From contig VJWN01000011.1 in the NCBI GenBank assembly GCA_007644065.1, positions 124,001 through 188,000 of the forward strand: a stretch of DNA of 64,000 bases, in the 5' to 3' direction. A program made the position numbers and the translations under genes. This stretch comes from Margaritispora aquatica. Taxonomy: Eukaryota; Ascomycota; Leotiomycetes; Helotiales; Discinellaceae. Positions 1-11,995 of this stretch are shown here, piece after piece; the stretch's first letter is position 1; each line of letters begins with the position of its first letter. The notes under the pieces were generated by a model that saw only the letters and a list, made by a program, of their open reading frames with translations, was not told where the DNA came from and ran no database searches.

Positions 1-894
1 TGAGGAAAAGATCAGTCGTGCAGAACGACGATCATCGAAGGATTTTTTGACGGGACGTTTGAGCGAGCAGAGCATGCTACTGAGACAGGTACGATTTTAG
101 CAACTACGAGACTGACAGGTCGATACTGATTTTCACATAGACTCCACGGACAAAGATTTACCTAACAAGAATTGGAGATCAGCGGTTGGGCTGGACGTGG
201 TAAACACAGGAATGGATGATTAGGAGTTTCCAGCTACGATCCATACTCGAGCACCTAGTACAGAAAATTTGAGGGGGGAAGAAGGTCTCACATCCTGCTT
301 GCTCTTCGACTCCTTAGGTTATCTGAGAAGTGAATAAATTAAGTAATACTAAAATGCTTTGAATGATGGGGTGAAGATTCTACTGATCTGCCTGCCATGC
401 CTGTGAGACATGAAACTGAGGAAGTCTATAGTTTGTATCACTGTATTTATTTGAGAAGAAATTTCAGGCAGTCTTTACAATGTACTCCTAAAAGGCGATG
501 TGACAGAAGGCGCTGCAAGATAGATCCAGCACCTGATCCAAAACACCGGCATTTCAGAAGATTGGAATTGTTCGCTTAATATCGTCAAAGAGAGATTTAT
601 CCGAGAGTTGCATTGGTCGAATAATGGTTGGAGGTATTAACCAAGTATTGACGGTGATAGTGAAACTCGCAGTCTCTTCGGAACAGATGTTGACATATTT
701 CTATCTGAGTATTTGCTTCTGGCTGGTAGCATTTTGGTTGTAATTGAAAAATATTGAGGTCATAAATTTCGCTCATTGCTGATGTTCAGACCTGCAGGTA
801 CTGTACCTCAAATTGCTGTCAGTGAACAGCTAAGCGAGCTTGTCGGACATGAACACAAATTAACCAGGTAAGTCATTCAACAAATATCTCTGAT

Positions 895-3800
895 TTCTGT
901 TGCACGTCGAGCCCAGGAGAACTGAGTCGAGCACAAAAGAATCTAGAGGAGTGTGGCCGATGCCAGATTTCTGTTGCATGTCGAATAGAAAGGGTAGAGT
1001 CATGATCGTATGTTGTTGTTTGCCACCAAGAGTTGCTGCCAAGGGTACCCCGTATTGAAGGAAGTAATATCAGTCTTCTCGGTCTAAAAGAAGTTTCTGT
1101 TGCATATCGAGATTTCAAGGGTTTGAGTCAAGAGCAAGAGATTGTGGGATGAATTTAGTGATCCAGGATTTTGTTGCATATCGCATTCTCGAAGTCCGAG
1201 TCAGAATTGATTGCTTTGTGCAACAGATGTCGAGATGTCGTTGAAATGGGCAGACAAGTTGCGCCGAGGTCTCGGTAAGTCCTCGCTTCCTCTCCCCAAT
1301 GCCTGTTGGACCAAAATCTTTGAGTCAGACATTACAAACCGTTGACGGACTGTTGCGTGTCGCAGTAACGAGATCGAGTCAGCGCCATGAGAACGGCGCT
1401 TAGTGATTCAATAGCGGGTGATGGCATGGGCTTCCCGATGTGTGAACCTTAGTAAAATCATACGATGTGTGTATGTTATATTGATTCCGAGTCAGAAACC
1501 CGGCCACTTCGTCCGAGCAATGGGTTTGAAGAATGACAGAAATATGTCGGCCGGCACATATTGAAGTGCAATATTGACCCATCTCGTGATATTATACTTC
1601 CAAGACCTGACATTGGCAGAAAGAAGAAATTCTTGCTGCACATCTACAAATGCGAATGCGAATTTTCCTCACCAAAGTATTTCGGTTCCGGGTCGGATTC
1701 GGTCATTAGCGGTGTGCTGAATTTCTGGCGGAGCCGAATGGGACGTACACGGCCGAAAGTGTGTTGGAACTCCACACCAAGGCGGTGTTGCAAGTCAACT
1801 CGTGGCTGTCAAGTCACTCAAATGTCAGAGAATTGTCCAAAGAAGTGGATTTGCCAGGTGACTCGCACTTGTGTGGTCCTTCAATGTTTCCCGGCAATTG
1901 AATGTTGTGGGGTTTACCGGAAAGTCTCAGAGTCAGTGACATCGCTTGAGTTGAGACGACATGTGGTAGGAAGACGCTAGAAGGGATCTTGAACTCTGAT
2001 TTAGTGCAAATACTGTCCGTTGAGGCTCTGAAAACTTTAATCGAACAGTAATGCTCTGAACCAGGCGACGCGAAGGTTTGATGCCGACTTGGATTGTGCT
2101 GTGTGGTTGGACCGCTTTTCGTGATGAACAATCCCTGGATGGTCAGAAGGGCTGGAATGCGGTCCAAATACTGCTTCTTTGAAGCTTCACAAGCCCTGCC
2201 CACGGTCACATCGTTCTCTCTTTGAAAAGATTCGGTTAGGAGTTGAAACTTGGAAATAAGCAATGCGCTGTTCAAATCGCATGACTCGTGGTCAGGATGA
2301 TTGCGGACCCCGTTGTCACTTCGCAACCAAACAGAAAGCAAACTCATGCAAACACCAAAAATTTGTTTCGCATCAAGCTGCGGCCTTAGAGAAAAGTGTC
2401 AGAGAGATGAATCTTCTATAGTGAGCGAAAATGCTGAGATGTAAGATAAATGAGCACATGACTCTCTCTCAAGGACTGTCCCAGCAAACCCAAATTCTGC
2501 CTTTGTTTGCACATCTAGAGACCCAAGAGTAAATTTTTACTATTCTAGATTCCCTAGAAGCTTAAAATTGACTCTCTGCTATATGCCATATGCAAGTCAT
2601 CCGTTCTGGTATGTAGCCGAAGAGCTTGCTGAAGATTAGATGAAGAAATGATGTCAAGCGGCGGCTACATAAGGTACAGCTTGCGTGGCATATCAGGGTA
2701 TGAGAAAGGTAATGTGAGTTTAATCGAGTATGATTCGAGGAGTCTTCTGTTCTGAAAATTGTCGCAAGTCGCACTTTTTTCAAGAGTCATTGATCGTCTT
2801 AGACATCGAGTCAGAACATGTTACCAAGATCCTGGCCGATTTCAATCGTAAGATGACCCACGCAACTTGAATTCTCACAACATCATGGAGCAGGGTCTGA
2901 CTCAACACGGGAAAATGCGACTTGCATCAAAGATATTTTTGTAAACAATATCATATTGCTTATGATAAAGGTGGATTCTTCAGAAAGTAGGATTGTGCTC
3001 GTGACTCGACTCTGACGTCTGCCCGACCAAACTGCCGGAGAACAACAAGAATGAATCCACAAACACAGCTTAGTTCTGACTCGATGCAAAAGGTGCGATA
3101 TGCAACAAAGAGAGCCGTTTAAAGTACGGGGATTGTTGCATGCTCTGGCAATTGCATCAACAGTCTTGGAAAGTCGAGTTCTATCTTGGAGCACACTTCG
3201 CAGCTCAACTTTTGACTGAGCCTTGTATTTGAGTTAAATATTAGTTTTGATGTCTCCCTTTCAAGATAGGTGAGTTGTGATAGATTAACGTATGCTTATG
3301 CAGTTGCTGGAGGCAATATAATGTGTCACAAAGTATCTCGCTTAAACCGCAACTACGAAAAGCAACGCGATATAACATCGGCAATGAGCTGACAGAGCCA
3401 TAGTTCAGCCATCGGTTGCATGTTCGGGATAGCTCTTCCAAATTCACGATTAAAGCCAGTGGTACTTTGCAGTATACTAGTGTTGCAAGTCGCAGTTTTA
3501 GACTTTGACCTAGAGAAAGAAGGTCGGATCTTCTTTACTGGCCGGTCGTAGGAACTTCCAATGCACCAGCAGTAAGACCGCCAGCCAGAGGTGGGAGAAA
3601 CAAGGTGCCTGTTCTCCAATGACGAGAGCTGTAAGTGAGATACGTCTTATTCAGATGCCACCAATGAAAACTTGACTGTCGAATTTGAATGAAGATACAA
3701 AGATCGATATCCGATCATGCCACTCGTTCCTATCGTGATTGGCCTGCCAGATGGCAACGAATAGTGAGGGAGAACAGGAGATGCCTCCGTTGATAGATTA

Positions 3801-5306
3801 AGGTTTCATACCAGTCGTTTAGCTTATCCTTTCTTAAACCTTGCCAAGTCTTCCCTATGCCTCCATTCATTAGCAAAAGAAAGTTAAGCAAACAATACAA
3901 CCTATGAAGTCCTTCGAATCTTGTTCTTTGTTGCATGACGCACTTTCAAGGTTCGAGTCAGTATCAGAAGCCAGGTCATTCGTGATCTTTGAAATGGAAA
4001 CAAGTCCGAACAGGACCCACCTTCTTATCCACCATAACTTGGATAAATGTCCATCCCAAGCTGGCTGGTTCACCATTCATGAGCTGATGTGACCTCTCCT
4101 GTCACTTTCTGTTGCACATCTCGATTTAGGCTTCGAGTCAATTCCCAACAACATATACCGTGGACCAATGCAAGCGGGGAGGATAAGTGAAGCAGACAGG
4201 ACAACGCATATGTCTGAAGAGTTGCTCGAATGATACAGCCGGTTTCATGGAAATACCGAAGCTTTGTTGCACATCGTAACTGAGGTATCGAGTCAGCTCC
4301 AAATACTTTGAATGAGGTGACGTTCAAAAGTCTAGCACGATGTCTGCTCTAACTAAGGCGTACCTCGGTTCGGAGAAACCTACGGTTAAAGGTTACGGTT
4401 ACGGGAGAAAGATCCCGTGTCCCGACTCCACCATCAAGGTACTGCCGGACTCTTCGTGATGGAACTCCCTCCTCGCCTGCATCTTGTCCCACATATCAAT
4501 CCACTCTGCACTCTGCACGTTGCATCATTGAACAATATTGGATACCAAAAGCAAATGGAAGCTTCTTCTCCCCGGCCAACCACATATCGTTATAGCACCT
4601 TTAATGTCCTCTCCATTGTGAATCTTTCTGTTTGACGCATATCGCGATTTTGTCCTCGAGTCGCGCATATGGCGGAAATCGTACGATTTCACGACTCGCG
4701 CACTGCAATCTGCAGTCTGCAGTCAGTGCAGGGCAAAGCAATGCGAATGGAGGAGCATCTGCGAACAGGATTTCCGCATCCACGTTGTCCACACGTTAGA
4801 GAACAAGCTTTCCTGACGGTTACATTTCACAATGGACCGGCTGGAATCCCGATATTCCGGACTGCCTCGGTTCTGCAAAAGAGCATCATGAACAATGTTG
4901 AAGATTCTCTATCATACAGTATATGGTAACACTCCTATTACTCTCGCAAAGGCTGGTGAAGTGCTGCTCCTTGTGATTCAATGCGTGGACCTAGTCGTAT
5001 CCTCATCATTTGTACTGACTCACTAAACAGTCTTGCTTCTTCCTCTGGAGACATGCCCAGCTGTTCTTGCCATCCGGCTCTCCACAGCTCTCCACAGCTC
5101 TCCATAGCTCGCTGAACTCGGTCTTGATTTGTACCGAGGCTCCTCCCTGTCTGAGTCAAAATATCATGCCAGTCTTCGGAACTGACTCGTCACAACATGG
5201 CATATCGTGAAGTGGTCATGACTCGTCGGGAGCACCCGCGGTAAGTTCAACGTTGGCGGCTCCAAAATCTTGACTCGATGCCAATTATTCGAAGTGCAAC
5301 AGAGAA
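895..5306. repeat. Dispersed bipartite ~36-bp repeat family
   Basis: Two conserved blocks, CTKTTGCAYRTCGCA and TCGAGTCA, are separated by a variable spacer of about 12-15 nt. Forward copies lie near 895-930, 969-1002, 1095-1130, 1169-1203, 1349-1381, 2759-2789, 3925-3960, 4106-4140, 4262-4295 and 4625-4663. Reverse copies lie near 2898-2933, 3077-3110 and 5271-5306. Partial copies are near 1484-1494, 1788-1820, 3132-3180, 3479-3510 and 5181-5236. Spacing is irregular (about 75 to several hundred bp) and the DNA between copies is not itself repeated, so this is neither a tandem array nor a CRISPR. By eye I found no copies in the remaining 58 kb. The function is unknown. It could be a binding-site cluster or the remains of a tiny mobile element. 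Confidence 0.75.
5079..5110. repeat. Decamer tandem repeat
   Basis: About three copies of TCCACAGCTC in tandem, the last with one change (TCCATAGCTC). This is a simple short tandem repeat inside the gene-free left region, with no gene assigned to it. Confidence 0.8.
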
Positions 5307-5894
5307 GTTCAAATTTCTTGGAAGTTAGTCAAATTCACAGGGTTCTGAGGAATCGTGATTGATATATAGAGTGGACAAGAGCGCTGCAATCGGTATGAAG
5401 TACACATGAGCAGCACCGATGATATATAGGATATCACTTATCAGCCATCTTCTGGTTCTTCTAAGGAGACCATCGAAATTCCTTAAATGTAGAGAGCCAA
5501 CCTCTTTGCCAGTCTTCCATACTGTTTACCTTTCTATTCAAGACCTGGATCACATCACTACGGATTTTTACATCGCATAATCGCCCCTGAGTTGTTCCTG
5601 AATCTAGTCGCTCCCAAAATGCATATAGAGTTGCATATATCCAGTCGACTTGTTTCATTAATATTTTTGATCGTGAATTGAACCACGATTGCTGACTATG
5701 TATCCACTTAATCTCCCAAGATACTTAATATATCACGACGATGGTCACAAAATTACCAGCAATAAATGATATGATTGGATCATATATATTCCCAATTTTT
5801 CGAATTGAGATTCACCTTCGTACATCTACCGCCTTTGCAGGTTTTCCGCGCAGTGAGCTGCCATTTATAATAAAAAGAGGATCCAAGTTCATCC

Positions 5895-8193
5895 TCAATC
5901 CTGCTTGACTGCCTGGATAATAGCACACTCCCAAGTAGTGTGCATTCGCTGGCATTCTTCGACTATATCATCATCTTCATACCACCACCTTTCAGCTTGC
6001 ACGTAAGGACCCCAAATATCCTTCCAAAGCATCCTGCCAACGACACTCTTTAATTCTTCTTTTGTGCAATCACTTTGTCCAGTTTCCGCCAAATCCACAA
6101 GCACAACTTCGCTCTGGATTCTAGAAACGGGAGTGAGGTTTTCGAGAGGCGAGTGGCATGCGAGGAATTGAATTGGGAGGATGGTACTTCCTATAGCTCG
6201 AAGTCCCGCGTCGGCAAGCCATATCGGAAATTGTTGACTAGGGCTGGTACATCTAAATTGTTGCTCAAGGTTGAGAATCAAATTACGCTCCAGCCACTCT
6301 CGCAGCAATGGCCCTAAAGTTGAAAACAAAGGTAACGGATCTAATACGGTGAGATGAAGAATACCAGCTTGTATCTTTGCGTCCGACATCGGTGAAGGTG
6401 AAGAAATCAGTACATCGCCTAGGGCTATAGTAGGAGCTGATACGAGAGTTCTGTGACACTCTTTCAACATAGACGGAATTGACGAAGCTGGTAAGAGGGT
6501 CGGAAGAGAGAATGCGTGTATACATGTAAAGATCTCGGAGGGGTAAGGGAGCTGAGATGAGGGGCTTGCAACTGTGAGAGCATGGACATTTGGCCATGAT
6601 TTGGGAGATAGTGGAGAAGAAGTTGATAAGTGGTGGATCTGGCTTGAGGAAGATAATGCTGACAGAGACGTGCAGGATGCTAAAAATATCAATACATTGG
6701 ATCTCAAAGTCTGAAGGTCTACATACCATGATTCTCGAACAGAGATAAAATCTTCCCGGTCGTTGGCTCAGATATTTCTTGGATCTGATTCCGCGATCTC
6801 TTTCTTAGAGTTGTTAACATCCAAAGCTGTTTCTCCAGCTCAAGCTCTCGGTAAACAGACGCATCAGCAACTTCTATCCATTCCTCCTTCAGTCGCTCGA
6901 GAACAATTCGGTCACTGGCTGCCCCCATACACCGTATCTTTTTTCTGTTAAACTCGTTAGCGCGATGTTTTGAGGTTTAGCTTTGGGTTGGTAGATAATG
7001 TTTAGGCATTATGTTTATTCATTAGTCACACCTCAAGTACATCTAACGATCTTTCAATCCGGGAGAGCCTGAAGGAAAATTGGGATTAAATACTGACTGC
7101 AATTGTGTCATTTCAACAGTTGGAATTTTGCTTCGCTTGGCAATCGTACCTGCTCGCCTTGGCCTTTTCAGACGCACGGGAAGATCTATGCTCACAGGTT
7201 GCGGGAGAAATGAAGGAAGTGAAGGTTCGACTCGCTCATCTGGGAATTCCCATACATCGGGAGGATGCCAGCTATGCCTTGATGAAACTGGCCATCCATC
7301 TCCCAGCAGAGACTCTTTCTTCGGTTTAGAAGCATGGGCAAATGGAGTTGGGCTATCACCAGGCATGGGAAACTCCAAGTTTCCAATTGGTGCACATCTA
7401 TTGTTATTTCAATCAGTATCAATTCATTTTCTTGGGGTTCCAGGGGCTCAAAACCTCTTGTTTAGCGAGTCGTAAACTTTGACTGGAAATGTTCCTGTTG
7501 ATGAAATGTGTACAATGGTAGCGACCTGCTCGGCAGATTGCAAACTACCCCTCGGCGAAACTGCGACTTCTGTACACTCAGTTATAGAAGAGGTCGGACT
7601 TAATGATTGCACTACGCGAGCAGAGTTTAAATGGGTTGTTGATTCTACACCAGAACTCCATGTCGAAACAGTCTTCACGGACCGCCCAGTGCGTTCTGAA
7701 AATATGGAATCCGAAACTAGAGAATGGTAAGTGCATGAGCTTTCAGTTTCGACCTTGGCTACTTACCTTCAAATGAACTGTTCTCGGCATCCGAAGTATA
7801 AGCATTTCCTATACATGGAGCACGAACTAATCCACTCTCAAGTGTTTCTCTAGGCAAACCTTGAGTCATGGAATCAGGCGTGTAGTGAGATATTGGACGC
7901 TGTTCTATGCAAGTCTCTATCTGCAATGGAGGAGGTGCTGTTTTCATCTGTACCTGGACTTCTCCTTTCTTTGGTGTTGGCTTCCTGTAGCTTGGTCCAA
8001 ATATGTTGAAGAACAAGGGTTTCAGCTGGCCGGGACTCGATTCTCCTGATCTTGAACTTCGCATAGATCCCTCACGATCTGATACTTGTGAGCCGACTTG
8101 AGATAGTTTGTCAGAGTTTCGCGCTTGTTCCTTTCTAGCTTTTCGCTGCCCTACTGTCTCCCTGGTAGGATCGGGCCAAGATACATCGAACAT
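5895..8193 (-). CDS. Fungal methyltransferase-like protein, five exons
   Basis: Exons 7767-8193, 7455-7716, 7048-7397, 6727-6918 and 5895-6679 join in phase to 671 codons. The start chosen (8193, MFDVSWPDPTRETVGQRK) opens a conserved-looking N-terminus; an upstream extension has no ATG-initiated support. The first two thirds are Ser/Lys/Pro-rich and probably disordered. Exon 4 has a helical stretch around VYRELELEKQLWML. The last exon contains ECHRTL, LHLTVLDPLP and a C-terminal GRMLWKDIWGPYV...RWWYEDD motif, which I associate with fungal class-I SAM-methyltransferase-like proteins. The canonical glycine-rich SAM motif is not obvious, so activity is uncertain. The second intron has a weak donor (GTTTTG). 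A run of about 24 residues after ECHRTL could be an insertion. The structure is well supported by phase; the function is inferred from family resemblance. Confidence 0.65.
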
Positions 8194-9837
8194 CTTTAAC
8201 AAGAGATAACAGAAAGAACGAACAGAGTGTTTTGAGAGGTGGAAGAAAGTTCCAACACTAAATGGTTTGACCTTTAAGGAAAACTTCAATGCCGGCAAAG
8301 AATTTCGAAATCCTCTGCTTTTCAAAACTTGGAAAGAGACTGTGTGTGGCTGGGCTCACGTTTCTATTCTGATATGTGATAAGGGACCAAGAAGGCACCG
8401 CTGCATGTCAAAGACAATCCTATTCTCCTCCCACATGGCTCCAGATGGCTACAAGTTCATTTCTGCCACAAAAATATTTCACCTCACACGATCAGTGTAT
8501 TGCTGTGAAATAAATGACGATGTAGTCGACCGCGCCACACAGAACTTGACCAGTTTGAATCCATATGAGTTGTTGCACTTCTCCCAGGAAACGCTCGATG
8601 GTTGGCTCGCCACCCTCGATGTGTATGACAAGGTTGGACAAAGACTTTACGAGTTGCAAAGAGAGTTCCTAGTCACCCCTTTACGTCCTGGTATTAGAAA
8701 CGTGCAAGACGAGAACGCTGTCAGATCGGCTGCGCATACGATACGTAACAAACATCGGCAAACATCTCCGGCGAAGATTCCCGACGACTTGTCTACAGTC
8801 CATTTTCGTTAGGCAGTATTCCAAATGATTTCAGTTCTTAGGAATAGAATTGGTTCGGAAAGACAGCAGCTTGCATGAGCAGATGATCTGTCTGACGTTT
8901 GGGGAAAACCCGGCTGTCGATCGAATCAGGGGCATCACCGTTACCAAAAGCAACGACGGGTATTCCCATACGCTTGTCGATCATCTCAAGCCCCTTCTGT
9001 GCCACCAACGCCTAAAATGTAAGACACAGTATGATCCACGGCAGCTAATACAACTGACCCCCTTGCATCCAGACGTCGGTCGATCGAGCAAGTGTGAGCC
9101 TGCGAGACTTTGTGACCTAAAGGAGATGGGATGAAACTTATTTCGAATTAGGCAATAGGTGAAATCCACGAATCGGGCCAAAAGCCACAGCACAGCGGCA
9201 ACAATTAAGAGCAAAGTCTGGCAGAGTAGCTGTCACGGAAAGGCTAGAACCCTGACATGCTTATCTATCAAATTACAACAAACATCAGAAGAACTCGGCC
9301 AAAAATCTCTGGTTCTATGCTCCTATCCGTTTCGAGATGGGGATTAGTGGATTTCACTTATGATCAAACCTATCATTTCAAGACTACGCCAGATCTAACA
9401 CTGTCGCGTCTTCACGCCAGAGTCGCACACGGATACACGCAGCCTCTTAGTTTCAGCCCAAAAACTCGATACAGTATGCTGTGAATATCTAACCCTTTCT
9501 TTCCCTTCCAAGTTCATTGGGACATCATGTTGCTCGACATCGCTTACCCCTACCACCACCAACCACTCTCGTCATTAAGTGGATACCAACATCTCCAGCC
9601 CTCGTTCTTCAAACATTAGATCAGGAGAGGAGCTCGTCAGATATCGCCTATTGTTTATGTCGCAGTGTCAATAGAAGTCTTACATCCTATTTGACGCGGG
9701 TGAGTGCTTTCTCAATTCCACTGGCAGATGAACTTTTCACCTCATAACAAGTTAACCTTGCTCCCCATCTCTCAAAATCGCGTCAAAAGCACACTTCTTC
9801 CATGATTGAGCTGCAAACTTCAAAAGTTTAAAGAAAG
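8194..9837. other. Divergent intergenic region, methyltransferase-like / azgA
   Basis: The start regions of both divergent genes lie here. An open frame on + at 8267-8812 has no ATG at its beginning, no recognisable domain and no conserved splice partners, so I do not call it. I see no RNA gene or clear repeat in the stretch. Confidence 0.5.
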
Positions 9838-11995
9838 ATGTCTGCATTTTCCCTCGCCCTAGATGCGATCGACCAGCAGCTCGCGGTCTCGACTTTCGGA
9901 AGAGTGTTCCGTTTAGAAGGATCGGGTCATGTAAGTTCAATTTCAGTGTTGATGTGGATTTCGCTGAGATTTAGCAGAGTAAAGAGCGAAAAGATGCAAA
10001 GTTTTTTACTGAGATTCGAGCTGGTTTGACAACCTTCTTCACTATGTCATATATAATAGCTGTCAATGTAAGCCGTTCCCATGAACGGACTGAACAACCG
10101 AGCTTATACTAATCGAATAGGCATCGATACTTGGGCAGAGCGGGGGTACATGCGTTTGCAATAGCACTACTGACCCTACGTGTACCAATGATGTTGATTA
10201 TAATACTTGTCTAACAGGTAGAATTCTTTAAATCTCTTGAAAAGAACCAAGCTAATGAATGATGATAGCACTTCATAGAGATCTGATTACTGCAACGGCA
10301 GCAATCGCAGGATTCAGCACCGTGTTCTTTGGACTCCTGACTAATCTTCCTGTGGCTCTCGCGTTCGTGCTTCCATCTCCTTTTCAGTGCACAACTGACC
10401 CATCACAGACCTGGCATGGGAATGAACGCATATTTCACCTATCAAGTCGTGGGTGTTCACGGACAAGGACATATTTCTTACCGAATGGCACTCACAGCTA
10501 TCTTCATTGAGGGCCTTATATTCCTCTTCCTCTCACTGATTGGTATGCGTCAATGGCTCGTCAAACTTGTTCCCGGGAGTGTGAAAGTAGCAAGTGGCGT
10601 GGGTATCGGGATTTTCTTGACAGAAATCGGCCTGGGCTCCTCGGGAATTGGACTCATCACGGCAGGTTCAAACACTCTGACTGAGATTGCGGGTTGTGCA
10701 GCCCAATACATGGATTCAAGTGGCCATTGTGAAGGTCACAAGATGACGAACCCAGCAGTAAGTACACCCCCGAATGAGAACTGGAGATAGATTGTGCTAA
10801 AACACTTTCACAGATGTGGATCGGTATCATGTGTGGAGGTGTGCTGACAGCGTATCTGATGTCCTACCGAGTCAAAAGCGCAATCATCATTGGGATATCA
10901 GTTGTCTCTATTCTATCCTGGCCGTCAGTCTCTCCTACACACCAAGTCTTGTATGTACTGACGTCCTCTAGCCGTGATACAACTTTCACGGTTTTTCCAC
11001 GTACAGAAGCTGGGGACGAGAAGTTTGAATTCTTCCGACAAATCGTCACCTTTCACCCAATTGAATCTATCCTCGCCGCCCAAGACTGGAACATCACCAC
11101 CGAAGGAGCACACTTCATCCTCACCCTCTTCACATTCCTCTACGTCGACATCATCGACGCAACCGCCACCCTATACTCCATGGCCCGCTTCAGTGGTGTC
11201 GTAGACCCCGAGTCCGGAGATTTCCCTCGTAGCACTCTCGCTTACTCCGTCGACGCGATCAGCATTTCCGTCGGCAGCCTCTTTGGCCTCTCCCCCGTCA
11301 CGGCATTCATCGAGAGCGGAGCAGGTATCGCCGAGGGCGGCCGAACAGGGCTCACTGCCATCGTCGCCGGCACCTGCTTCCTAGTCAGCATCTTCTTCGC
11401 TCCGATCTTCGCGTCCGTCCCGCCCTGGGCAACGGGGTGCACGCTCGTCCTCGTGGGGTGCATGATGATGCGCCAAGTCACGTATGTGAACTGGTCGTAT
11501 ATCGGCGACGCGCTGCCTGCATTCGTGACCATCGTGGCGATGCCAGCTACGTACTCCGTGGCGTACGGCCTCATCGCTGGCCTGTTCACGTATACGGTGC
11601 TGAACGGGCTGATCTACATAACGCGGAAGGTGAGCGGCTGGCTAGGCAGCGAGATCGAGCCGCATGATGCGGATCTGGGCGAGTACTGGACGTATAAGCT
11701 GGGTGGTATGCATGCGCCCTGGTTTGTGAGGGCTGTGAGGGGGAAGGTCTGGTGTATAGGCCAAGCAGAGGGCGGAGTGGGCGAGGTGAAGAGTTCGGCG
11801 AGCCAGAAAGAGCTGGTTGAGAGTCCGAGAACGACGTCGAGTGGCCATCAGGACAGGGAGGGCGGTGCGGAAGTAAGAGGAGCTGGTGAAAGGGAAAATG
11901 GGAGAGTGGCTTTGGGACACAGGTATGCCTTGAGTGTGGAGACGGATATTGGGATGCCATGTGGTGGTGGGCCGAGGGGCTCGGGTGGTGTTTGA
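9838..11995 (+). CDS. azgA: Purine (adenine/guanine/hypoxanthine) permease, AzgA type
   Basis: A purine-proton symporter of the plasma membrane (AzgA-like branch of the NCS2/NAT superfamily). Exons 9838-9930, 9978-10067, 10121-10217, 10269-10362, 10409-10757, 10814-10923 and 10972-11995 join to 618 codons with every phase matching. Family signatures appear in order: [61 protein letters not shown]-free [38 protein letters not shown] text ([18 protein letters not shown]), [32 protein letters not shown] and [15 protein letters not shown]. There are about a dozen membrane segments. The final exon is visibly more GC-rich than the earlier ones and ends in a Gly/Glu/Ser-rich cytosolic tail of roughly 100 residues. 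No neighbour appears functionally linked. Identity is near certain at family level; substrate is inferred from the family. Confidence 0.93.

Larger units (their letters stand above)
1..5894. other. Gene-free, repeat-bearing region
   Basis: I see no supportable gene here. The open frames are short, lack domain character, and do not join across splice sites into anything recognisable. The stretch is marked by many copies of a two-block repeat of about 36 bp (separate entry), and by a short decamer tandem at 5079-5110. Base composition looks ordinary rather than extremely AT-rich, so this does not look like a heavily RIP-mutated transposon block. It could be old decayed DNA, a chromosome-proximal domain, or upstream regulatory space. 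I cannot tell which from the sequence. Confidence 0.6.

Noticed and set aside
1561..2347. Overlapping open frames of 139 (+) and 177 (-) codons in the left region
   Set aside because: Both overlap each other antisense, have no domain character, and the area is dominated by dispersed repeats.
895..5306. CRISPR or tandem satellite as an explanation for the left-end repeats
   Set aside because: Copies occur in both orientations with irregular, non-unit spacing and degenerate middles; this is also a eukaryotic sequence.
8267..8812. 181-codon open frame on + between the methyltransferase-like gene and azgA
   Set aside because: It has no ATG at its beginning, no recognisable motif, and no splice-compatible continuation in the later frames; it overlaps the likely leader of the divergent gene.
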